Assembly (NCBI GenBank): GCA_017461285.1
Contig: JAFTYS010000143.1
Span: forward strand, 1 to 14,539
Length of the DNA: 14,539 nt
DNA from: Bacteroidales bacterium
GTDB lineage: Bacteria > Bacteroidota > Bacteroidia > Bacteroidales > UBA932
Reading direction: 5' to 3'
The notes under the pieces were generated by a model. That model was not told the origin of the DNA, did no database searches, and worked only from the letters and a program-made list of their open reading frames with translations. The position numbers were made by a program, and so were the translations under genes. Below are positions 1 to 5,557 of the stretch, piece after piece; the stretch's first letter is position 1, and the number at the start of each line of letters is the position of its first letter.

Positions 1-1133
1 AGGCCGATAAGGAGGTGGTCGGGATTTTTGAAGTTCCGGAACTGGTAGCCTGTGTGGAAGTAGAGCTTCCGGGTCAGATGGGTCTTCAGGGCTATTATCT
101 GGTAGAAGCCGTCAAGGTCATCACCTTTGTAAAGCAGGTTATGTCCGACTCCGAAATGGACGGAGAATATCGGCATGACCAGTTCTGCCCTTGCTGACAG
201 TCCGATTGAGAACTGCTCTGCGAAAGGAGGACGGTAGAACCTTAATTTCTGTTCATCGGTCATTCCGGCTATGTGATCCTTTATGTTTGCGCTTTCGTCG
301 TAGTTGATGTCAAGGGACAGTCCGATTCTGAAATATTGCCTGATGTCGTAGAACGGGTTGATATGCAGGCCGGCCGTGCCGAACCTGCCTTCTGCAATGT
401 GCTGTGCATCATCGTACTCCAGGGAGTATTTCTTCAATGCTCCGAATGTGGTGACGTCGCATGACAGGTTCTGTTTCCATCCTTCGGATTCTGGACGAGG
501 TTCGGGAGCCTGTATCGGCGCATTTGTGGTTCCGTATATCCTTGACACGTTGAGGCGAATGCCTATCGTATTCAGACCTGCGTTAGGCAGGTCGGTGTGG
601 CCGTTTGAGTAATGGGTCATGTCGGGCCCTACTGCGATCTTCCAGTTCTCTGTGGCCTTCCAGGTGAGCATTATGCTACCGTTGATGTATGCATTGACCT
701 TGGAACCGACTATGGTGTTGAACGGGTGCTCTTCGTATCTGTGCCATCCGAAAGATGCTCCGAAGTTCCATTCGTAGTCCAGCGAAAGCCGCGGCGAGAG
801 ACGGGCTATCCGTGCTCCCTGGAAAACATATAGAGACACGGGAGTTCCTACGTCTTCATGGTCGAACAGGGAGAAGACGGACAGGCCTATGCCCTGATAG
901 ACGGTAGGGTAGAGGCGCCCGAGGCGGGTCGATTCTCCGAACATGAATGCGTATTGGATATCGGCCGAAGCGCTTTTGCGCAGCGGACGGCCGATGCTGT
1001 TCTCTCCTTCAAGGAGTTCCTCCTGCGGAGAGAAAGGATAGCCGCCACGTATGCCGGCGCTGATGCGGCCTTGTCCGAAACAGTGGACGGAAAGCAAGGC
1101 TGTGGCTAGTATTATTATGACTGATCTTTTCAT
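1..1133 (-). CDS. PagL-like lipid A 3-O-deacylase / acyloxyacyl hydrolase family outer-membrane protein (3' end cut by window)
   Basis: I translated this frame by hand: it opens with ATG at 1133 and stays open for 377 codons to the window edge, so the stop lies outside. Residues 1-20 form a signal peptide ending ...VHCFGQ; C18 lacks a lipobox. The rest has alternating, aromatic-rich strands typical of an outer-membrane beta-barrel. The segment THYSNGHTDLPNAGLNT (residues 173-189) matches the PagL signature HxSN-x5-PNxG, with H174 and S176 in the places of the PagL catalytic His and Ser. PagL enzymes remove the 3-O acyl chain of lipid A in the outer membrane. The last residues (YQFRNFKNPDHLLIG) resemble the closing strand of Bacteroidota members of the family, so only a handful of residues are probably missing. 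The position aligned with the PagL catalytic Glu (His +14) is N188, so activity is uncertain. The start lies one base after the stop of the upstream lipoprotein gene, implying co-translation. Confidence 0.78.
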   Translation of the reverse strand, partial: MKRSVIIILATALLSVHCFGQGRISAGIRGGYPFSPQEELLEGENSIGRPLRKSASADIQYAFMFGESTRLGRLYPTVYQGIGLSVFSLFDHEDVGTPVSLYVFQGARIARLSPRLSLDYEWNFGASFGWHRYEEHPFNTIVGSKVNAYINGSIMLTWKATENWKIAVGPDMTHYSNGHTDLPNAGLNTIGIRLNVSRIYGTTNAPIQAPEPRPESEGWKQNLSCDVTTFGALKKYSLEYDDAQHIAEGRFGTAGLHINPFYDIRQYFRIGLSLDINYDESANIKDHIAGMTDEQKLRFYRPPFAEQFSIGLSARAELVMPIFSVHFGVGHNLLYKGDDLDGFYQIIALKTHLTRKLYFHTGYQFRNFKNPDHLLIG

Positions 1134-1134
1134 T

Positions 1135-2115
1135 CTACTGCTCTAATATCATGTAATCTCCCTTTATCGGTGCCTTGCTGTGTATTTGACCTGACCAGCA
1201 AAGGGCTGTCTCAGGATCGCTTACGTGTTTCAGATATATGCGGAAATGTGCGTAGTATTCCATATAGTTCAGGTATACCTTGATCTGGCGGGTTCCTGGA
1301 CCTGCTGTTGTAGTGATGACTTCAGAAGTGTCGAATTCGGCCTCATGATCATATAATCCGTCTTCAGCGTTGAGGAACAGGGAACGTCCGCTGAACGAAA
1401 GTTTTCCGTTTTCAGGATATGAGTCTGGTATAGGGATTTCTATGCTCTCTTCATCAAGGATATAAAGCAGTTCCGAGCGTTCTCCTGGCTTTTCGTCGAA
1501 GTCAAGTTCCACGAATACGGTCCTCCTGCATCCTTTATATGGTTCTACCTCGACCGTAAAGTCTTCTTCTGTATTGTTGATTATAGTGAAAGCATTTGCC
1601 TGCATCTGGGATGATATGACGGACGATGCCAGTTCGTCCCACTCGATCCGGTCTACTACGAACCCTTCGGTAGCTTTCTGCGTGTAGCATAGTTCAAGAC
1701 TTTCGACTTCGTTTTCCATTGCGATGTGTAGGGTCCTGTCCTGATGGGTCAGATTCGGCCCCATGCATACCGTAAGGGCATCATATCGGTCACGTATGAT
1801 CTTGAAATGGCCGAATCTATAGTCCTTCCATATTTCTCCGAGCCCTTTCATATCCATCCTGGTGGAGGTCCTCAACTTTCCGTGCTCCCTGACGTTTCCG
1901 ATGAATGTTGTGCCGAAACAGTCTTTCAGCTCAACCGAAGTGATGATCCAGTCTTCCTTGCTCATCGACAGATGGAGGGTGTCTCCGGTATCCGGAATAA
2001 CAGTCTCGTTCTCCGATACCTTGAGCCGGTCTTCTTCCTCAATGAATACGGTATTGTTGCAGCCGGCCATAAGCGCAAGGCATAGCAGCAGATATTTTGC
2101 TGTCTTTATATTCAT
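1135..2115 (-). CDS. Hypothetical lipoprotein, 326 aa
   Basis: The N-terminus is a lipoprotein signal peptide: basic MNIKTAK, a hydrophobic stretch, then lipobox LMAGC with the lipidated cysteine at residue 19. The mature protein is acidic near the N-terminus (IEEEDRLKVSENE) and then looks like all-beta, immunoglobulin-like or jelly-roll sequence with regularly spaced aromatic residues and no membrane segment. Five cysteines are scattered in the mature part (DCFG, VCMG, LCYT, GCRR, LCWS). I do not recognise the family. The DTGDTLHLSMSKEDW region faintly recalls a BACON-type domain, but this is too weak to assign. The protein is probably anchored in the outer membrane, facing the periplasm or surface. 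The TAG stop is followed after one base by the ATG of the PagL-like gene, so the two form a tight transcription and translation unit. No clear TAnnTTTG promoter was found on the minus strand upstream. Confidence 0.8.
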   Translation of the reverse strand: MNIKTAKYLLLCLALMAGCNNTVFIEEEDRLKVSENETVIPDTGDTLHLSMSKEDWIITSVELKDCFGTTFIGNVREHGKLRTSTRMDMKGLGEIWKDYRFGHFKIIRDRYDALTVCMGPNLTHQDRTLHIAMENEVESLELCYTQKATEGFVVDRIEWDELASSVISSQMQANAFTIINNTEEDFTVEVEPYKGCRRTVFVELDFDEKPGERSELLYILDEESIEIPIPDSYPENGKLSFSGRSLFLNAEDGLYDHEAEFDTSEVITTTAGPGTRQIKVYLNYMEYYAHFRIYLKHVSDPETALCWSGQIHSKAPIKGDYMILEQ

Positions 2116-2184
2116 GGTTTGTCAAGTTCGTTTCGTATAAGCTTATTATAGATGCATGATGATGCGGTTTCGTTGCATACAGGA

Positions 2185-2218
2185 GGTCCGTCCCTCGGAT
2201 CACTCCGGAGGACGGACC
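2185..2218. repeat. Strong intergenic hairpin (9-bp perfect outer stem plus inner stem)
   Basis: GGTCCGTCC (2185-2193) is the exact reverse complement of GGACGGACC (2210-2218). Inside, the pairing continues after one C/A mismatch through a wobble pair and four Watson-Crick pairs to a TCAC loop at 2200-2203, so nearly the whole element folds. It lies between the divergent lipoprotein and DUF454 genes, about 70 bases upstream of the lipoprotein start. Neither strand has a T-tract after it, so it is not a textbook intrinsic terminator. It could be a 5' UTR structure of the lipoprotein transcript, a terminator for minus-strand read-through from the PspC operon, or a protein-binding site. Confidence 0.65.
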
Positions 2219-2291
2219 AAAGTTCGTTCAATATTTATGTCTAACAACTAAATTCGGTTTAACGAAAAGCATAAAGTATGCCAAATATTAG

Positions 2292-2299
2292 TACATTTG
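2292..2299 (+). promoter_or_regulatory. Bacteroidota -7 promoter box for the DUF454 gene
   Basis: TACATTTG matches TAnnTTTG exactly. Transcription would start a few bases downstream, near 2303-2306, giving a leader of about 12-15 bases before the ATG at 2318. No good TTTG was seen at the -33 distance. This box is the reason to reject the in-frame TTG at 2297 as the start codon, because it lies inside the promoter. Confidence 0.6.
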
Positions 2300-2317
2300 C
2301 GTCCTTATGCAAGAATA

Positions 2318-2677
2318 ATGAGATATATCCTTACAATATTGGGTCTGATTTCCCTCGGATTGGGTATCCTGGGGGCTTTCCTTCCGGTACTTCCCACCAC
2401 TCCGCTGCTCCTTCTTTCTGCCGCTCTGTTTCTCCGCGGCAACAGAAGGCTGTATGACTGGCTGATGAACCATCCCAGACTCGGCGTCTATATTTCAAAT
2501 TTCATGAAACATAAGGCGATTCCTTTGAGGGTCAAGATCGTTGCCGTCTCGATGCTTTGGATAACGCTGCTTTACTGCGCCATATGGGTTGCCGGACATT
2601 GGGCGTTCAGGCTCTTCTTCATTCTGATCGCCATCGGGGTGACTATCCATATTCTTTCTTACAAGACGCTGAAATAG
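2318..2677 (+). CDS. DUF454 / YbaN-family inner-membrane protein, 119 aa
   Basis: A small hydrophobic protein beginning MRYILTILGLISLGLGILG. Residues 4-38 form one long or two short membrane segments containing the family hallmark PVLPTTPLLLLSA (23-35). A short polar stretch with NHPRLG (51-56) and a basic loop follows, then two more membrane helices (about 72-92 and 96-113). This is the usual length and pattern of the DUF454 (E. coli YbaN) family, whose biochemical role is unknown. The ATG at 2318 is preferred over an upstream TTG at 2297 because a promoter box covers the TTG and the family normally starts just before the first helix. The TAG stop is only four bases from the stop of the convergent PspC gene, leaving no room for a terminator. 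Confidence 0.88.
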   Translation: MRYILTILGLISLGLGILGAFLPVLPTTPLLLLSAALFLRGNRRLYDWLMNHPRLGVYISNFMKHKAIPLRVKIVAVSMLWITLLYCAIWVAGHWAFRLFFILIAIGVTIHILSYKTLK

Positions 2678-2681
2678 AGCC

Positions 2682-3740
2682 TTATATGTGATTGATGATT
2701 AACGACGGGAATGCTTCTGCCGTCATCTTCAGGATATAGGCAATAATGACGAAGATGCTGATGACCCATGCGATGAAAAGTATGAGTCCCGGTCTCCATG
2801 ACGGTGCCTTGAGGTCGAAGAGAAGCATGATTCCGTTGTAGATGAACCATATGAACATCAGGCCCGTAATGACCATGATCATTATCCATAAGGTGCTGTT
2901 GCCGGTCAGGAGGTCTGCAATGAACATTTCTTCAGCATCCAATGGGCCGAAATCGGCGATTTCGTCAGCTATTCCGTAACCTATGATATGCTCTACGGAT
3001 GGAATGAATGCACATCCCAGCATGCCTCCCAGACCGATGACGAACAGAAGAATCCCGAGGAACACTCCGCCCGCACGTTTGATAGTCCTGCCGGCAGGGG
3101 ATTGTGCCGCATCCCTGACCTCTGTGCCGAAGTCGAAATCCTTGGATCTGTAGCTGTCAAGATTTGTCGGTTTGCCCTTCATCTCCCTCTTCTGTTCTGC
3201 GGTTCTTGCCGCAGGCATTGCAATCCATAGGCAGATGTATGCCAGGAGCGAGAAACCGAAGTAAGGGCCATCGTCAATGCCCAGGAATCCTATGAAGAAG
3301 AATAGAAGGAACAGGATCCTGAAAAGGACTCTGTCAATCCCGAAATAACTGCCAAGTCCTGCGCAGACGCCGCCCAGGACCTTTTCTTCCAGATTTCTGT
3401 ACAGGTGCTTGTTCTTCAGACTGTTATGCTGCTTTCTGACTTCCTTGTCATCCGATGGCGTCTCCGAAACTTCTGGTTCATCTGCAGCAAGCATCTTAGG
3501 GTCGCCGATGCGTTTCTTGATTTCGTTTATCATTTCCAGGCTGACAGCCATTCCGGGGATATACTTCTCTTTCAGCAGTTCTGCTATTCTCGCTTCAATG
3601 TCTGCTGTAATCTCTTCTGCGCTTGCGTCGGTGGCAAATGCTTCATGTATGTCTGTCAGGTATGCATCCAACTCGGAATATGCGTCTGATTCGATGGTGA
3701 ATGCATATCCGGCCAGGTTTATGTTTTCTGTTGTCTTCAT
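2682..3740 (-). CDS. PspC-domain membrane protein with C-terminal multi-helix extension, 352 aa
   Basis: Residues 1-90 form a soluble helical domain starting MKTTENINLAGYAFTIESDAYSELDAYL and ending KKRIGDPKMLA. It resembles, in layout and context, the small HAAS-type domains encoded beside PadR regulators. A polar linker follows, then a PspC domain (about 113-180) with the signature LGGVCAGLGSYFGIDRVLFRILF, two membrane segments and PAARTAEQKREMKG. The C-terminal half adds about three more helices (224-247, 283-308, 317-337). PspC-domain proteins act at the inner membrane in envelope stress responses, either as sensors or as partners of regulators; the exact role here is unknown. It is the third gene of an operon, starting seven bases after the padR-like stop, and is a paralogue of the first gene (4100-4702). 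Confidence 0.88.
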   Translation of the reverse strand: MKTTENINLAGYAFTIESDAYSELDAYLTDIHEAFATDASAEEITADIEARIAELLKEKYIPGMAVSLEMINEIKKRIGDPKMLAADEPEVSETPSDDKEVRKQHNSLKNKHLYRNLEEKVLGGVCAGLGSYFGIDRVLFRILFLLFFFIGFLGIDDGPYFGFSLLAYICLWIAMPAARTAEQKREMKGKPTNLDSYRSKDFDFGTEVRDAAQSPAGRTIKRAGGVFLGILLFVIGLGGMLGCAFIPSVEHIIGYGIADEIADFGPLDAEEMFIADLLTGNSTLWIMIMVITGLMFIWFIYNGIMLLFDLKAPSWRPGLILFIAWVISIFVIIAYILKMTAEAFPSLIINHI

Positions 3741-3746
3741 TTCAGG

Positions 3747-4097
3747 TTATGCTTTAGAACCGTTTCTTATAGTTTCAATACCTCTGGCCAGTTCGTCCCA
3801 AGCCGAGTCCAGACCATCCAGCTGCTCGCGTCCGTAGTCCGTTATCATATAATACTTTCTAGGAGGACCCTGTGTCGATTCCTCCCATCTGTAGTTGAGC
3901 AGGCCGATCTTCTTCAGGCGGATGAGCAGGGGATAGATCGTCCCCTCGGCCACGATTATGTTCACGTCCTTCATCTTCTGGATGATGGACGAGGCATATT
4001 CGTCTCCTTTCGCCAGAATAAGAAGGATGCTGTATTCCAGCACCCCTCGTCTCATCTGGGTCTTGTTGTTCTCGATTATTCCTGTGGCGGTCTCCAT
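3747..4097 (-). CDS. PadR-family transcriptional repressor, 116 aa
   Basis: The sequence METATGIIENNKTQMRRGVLEYSILLILAKGDEYASSIIQKM leads into a winged helix. The recognition region is VAEGTIYPLLIRLKKIGLL, and the beta-wing is YRWEESTQGPPRKYYMITDYG, all diagnostic for PadR. The C-terminal helix (LDGLDSAWDELARGIETI) is short, as in PadR subfamily 2, and would form the dimer interface. I chose the ATG at 4097 because AGGGAG lies seven bases upstream. An ATG at 4103, overlapping the upstream TGA as ATGA, would add two residues and is nearly as good. A further in-frame ATG at 4163 would overlap the upstream gene by about 60 bases and is rejected. Lying between two PspC genes, it probably autoregulates this operon through the palindrome at 4792-4810. 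Confidence 0.9.
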   Translation of the reverse strand: METATGIIENNKTQMRRGVLEYSILLILAKGDEYASSIIQKMKDVNIIVAEGTIYPLLIRLKKIGLLNYRWEESTQGPPRKYYMITDYGREQLDGLDSAWDELARGIETIRNGSKA

Positions 4098-4099
4098 GA

Positions 4100-4702
4100 T
4101 CATGCTCCCTGCGTGAATCGTCTGATGTTCTCTGCGTTTGCAGGTAAACCCCTCAGCTCGCACTTCTCTGCCGCGGTCCTTGCTTCAGGTGCTGCAATCC
4201 AGATCACAAGGTAGATCCAGAGGCCTGCAGAACCGCAGATGAAGGCTACAAGGAAGATCACTCTGATAAGTGTGACGTCCACACCGAGGAAGAGCGCCAG
4301 ACCCGAACATACTCCTGCCAGCCTCTTTCCGTCAGGATCTCTGAACAGTTTTCTTGCAGGCCTTTCGCCGTCTGTTCCGCTGTAGTGATAACCGCTTTCA
4401 GCGCTGCCCTGAGTACCGGCGGCTCCGTCGCTCTGCGACTCCGCCTTCCTGTATCCCTGAGGATATCCCAGCTGAGAAATTACGTCCTGTACCATAGAAT
4501 GGTCCACAACCTCTCTTCCTGTCATCTTTGACTTGAGCAGGTCTGCAATCCTTCCTTCGAGTTCATCCATCACTTCATTGCTTGAACTGGATGTTCCCAT
4601 TGCTCCCTTGAACCTCTCGAGGTAATCGCTTAAAGTGTTGTAAGCATCTTCGTCAATGGTGAAGCTGCATCCTCCGATCGCTACGTTGATTGTCTTTTTC
4701 AT
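4100..4702 (-). CDS. PspC-domain protein, 200 aa
   Basis: Residues 1-80 are a helical N-terminal domain (VAIGGCSFTIDEDAYNTLSDYLERF ... QDVISQLGYPQ) clearly related to that of the 352-residue PspC protein. A Gly/Ser-rich linker (about 85-115) follows. The PspC domain (118-173) reads LFRDPDGKRLAGVCSGLALFLGVDVTLIRVIF, then two membrane segments and a PEARTAAEKCELRGLPAN tail shared with the paralogue. The extra C-terminal helices of the larger protein are absent. It is the first gene of the PspC-PadR-PspC operon; its TGA touches the PadR start, so translation is probably coupled. A promoter box (4770-4777) lies about 60 bases upstream of the inferred leader end, with a palindrome over the -33 region. 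The protein is likely an inner-membrane component of an envelope stress circuit, but the signal is not evident. Confidence 0.88.
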   Translation of the reverse strand: MKKTINVAIGGCSFTIDEDAYNTLSDYLERFKGAMGTSSSSNEVMDELEGRIADLLKSKMTGREVVDHSMVQDVISQLGYPQGYRKAESQSDGAAGTQGSAESGYHYSGTDGERPARKLFRDPDGKRLAGVCSGLALFLGVDVTLIRVIFLVAFICGSAGLWIYLVIWIAAPEARTAAEKCELRGLPANAENIRRFTQGA

Positions 4703-4735
4703 AATGTCTATCTGTTAAATATGTTGTTGTCATGC

Positions 4736-4749
4736 TTGCTCGAAAGCAA
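4736..4749 (-). other. Small leader hairpin with UUCG loop
   Basis: Read on the minus strand, TTGCT-TTCG-AGCAA forms a five-base-pair stem closed by a UUCG tetraloop, within the inferred 5' leader (about 4763 to 4703) of the PspC operon. UUCG loops are unusually stable in RNA. It may be chance, or it may affect leader stability or translation. Confidence 0.3.
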
Positions 4750-4769
4750 CATCTGTGCTAATGGTACTG

Positions 4770-4777
4770 CAAAGATA
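4770..4777 (-). promoter_or_regulatory. -7 promoter box of the PspC-PadR-PspC operon
   Basis: On the minus strand this reads TATCTTTG, an exact TAnnTTTG match. An ATTG lies 21 bases upstream as a partial -33 element and falls inside the palindrome 4792-4810. The expected transcription start is near 4763, giving a leader of about 60 bases. Confidence 0.65.
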
Positions 4778-4791
4778 TATAAATTTTCGAA

Positions 4792-4810
4792 TACCTTGCA
4801 ATACAAGGTA
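4792..4810. promoter_or_regulatory. 19-bp palindromic operator candidate between divergent promoters
   Basis: TACCTTG (4792-4798), spacer CAATA, CAAGGTA (4804-4810): perfect seven-base arms, the size and symmetry expected for a winged-helix dimer such as PadR. It lies 14 bases from the -7 box of the minus-strand PspC operon and 15 bases from the -7 box of the plus-strand sigma-like gene, so it covers the -33 region of both. The PadR encoded in the operon is the natural candidate to bind it (inference from placement). Confidence 0.6.
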
Positions 4811-4825
4811 CTGAAATTTTGGAAT

Positions 4826-4833
4826 TATTTTTG
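4826..4833 (+). promoter_or_regulatory. -7 promoter box of the sigma-like gene
   Basis: TATTTTTG is an exact TAnnTTTG match, predicting a start near 4838-4840 and a leader of about 25 bases before the ATG at 4864. No TTTG is present at the expected -33 distance; that position is occupied by the right arm of the palindrome 4792-4810. Confidence 0.5.
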
Positions 4834-4863
4834 ATATTTCGTGCCTCTGGTTAGAACAGTAGT

Positions 4864-5544
4864 ATGAAAATGGATGATTCAGAGAGATATGCAAGGCTTG
4901 GCGAAAGAAGCGATATGGCCTTGATGAAGGATGTCTCATACGGCAATATGGATGCATTCGAGGAATTGATGGACAGGTATCTGAATATCGTTTCCAAGAC
5001 ATCATTCAGAATATTGTGCGACAGAAGGGACAGCGAATATGTGACGGCGAGGGTGTTCCTGTCGTTATGGAATGACGTGCTGGAATATGACGACCGTTTT
5101 ACCGTAGGGGAGTGGCTTCTGCGCAGGACATGCTTCTTTGCCAGGATAAGGATAATGAGGAGGCGTATATTGAGGATCTTCGGCATTCAGAATGATGTGT
5201 TTGTAAACGTTTCCCCTAAAGTTGAGAATGAAGATGACTATGTCACAAAACAGGCGTGGGAACTTCACTGCCGGGCGGTTGCGCATATGACCCCGCTGCA
5301 GAGCGCGGTCTATGCGATGTGTGTCCTCGAGGATATCCCCGAAGATAATGTCGCTCTGATAACCGGACTTACCAGGTTCCGGATAGGTCTGGCTCTGGAG
5401 AGGGCCGAAGATAAAGTGAAGGCAAGACTGAAGGAATACGGCCGTGAAGGAGAGTATGAGAAGTATAACGGCTTTCTCCGTAAGGTTGCGGACAGCATGA
5501 CGGATATAAGGAAACTTAAGAAAATGATTATATTTGTAGTCTGA
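4864..5544 (+). CDS. Divergent ECF-type sigma factor-like protein, 226 aa
   Basis: Residues about 15-100 resemble sigma-70 region 2: SDMALMKDVSYGNMDAFEELMDRYLNIVSKTSFRIL, then RRDSEYVTARVFLSLWN, which stands where ECF sigmas have the DAEDVVQEVFLRLW core-binding helix. Residues about 138-192 resemble region 4: MTPLQSAVYAMCVLEDIPEDNVALITGLTRFRIGLALERAEDKVKARLKEYG, a helix-turn-helix. Many normally conserved residues differ, so it may be a divergent sigma factor, or a sigma fold reused for another purpose. After region 4 there is a charged tail of about 34 residues (EGEYEKYNGFLRKVADSMTDIRKLKK) ending in hydrophobic MIIFVV, unusual for ECF factors. No anti-sigma gene follows. It is divergent from the PspC operon, with a palindrome between them, and is followed 13 bases later by the porin gene. 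A second ATG at 4870 is a possible alternative start. Confidence 0.65.
   Translation: MKMDDSERYARLGERSDMALMKDVSYGNMDAFEELMDRYLNIVSKTSFRILCDRRDSEYVTARVFLSLWNDVLEYDDRFTVGEWLLRRTCFFARIRIMRRRILRIFGIQNDVFVNVSPKVENEDDYVTKQAWELHCRAVAHMTPLQSAVYAMCVLEDIPEDNVALITGLTRFRIGLALERAEDKVKARLKEYGREGEYEKYNGFLRKVADSMTDIRKLKKMIIFVV
5529..5536 (+). promoter_or_regulatory. -7 promoter box of the porin gene, inside the 3' end of the sigma-like gene
   Basis: TATATTTG fits TAnnTTTG exactly and lies within the final codons of the upstream gene. Transcription would start near 5541-5544, leaving a leader of about 15 bases before the ATG at 5558. This suggests the porin can be expressed independently of the sigma-like gene. 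No -33 TTTG was seen. Confidence 0.5.
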
Positions 5545-5556
5545 AAACAAGACTAC
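5536..5556. repeat. Inverted repeat directly before the porin start codon
   Basis: GTAGTCT (5536-5542) and AGACTAC (5550-5556) are perfect seven-base arms around GAAAACA. The left arm covers the end of the -7 box and the upstream stop codon, and the right arm ends one base before the porin ATG. On DNA it is placed like an operator. In a read-through mRNA from the sigma-like gene it could fold and hide the porin translation start. Confidence 0.5.
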
Positions 5557-5557
5557 C

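Noticed and set aside
1135..2115. BACON-type domain in the hypothetical lipoprotein
   Set aside because: Only a short D-T-L-x-L...W stretch is suggestive; the diagnostic pattern is not complete enough to claim it.
2144..2151. Sigma-70-like TATAAT on the minus strand before the lipoprotein gene
   Set aside because: No -35 element lies at a suitable distance, and the rest of the window uses the TAnnTTTG promoter type, so this is likely chance in an A/T-rich gap.
2297..2317. TTG start extending the DUF454 protein by seven residues
   Set aside because: The TTG is part of the TACATTTG promoter box; the ATG at 2318 fits the family N-terminus.
4098..4163. ATG at 4163 as start of the PadR gene
   Set aside because: It would overlap the upstream PspC gene by about 60 bases and add a tail not seen in PadR proteins; ATG at 4097 or 4103 fits.
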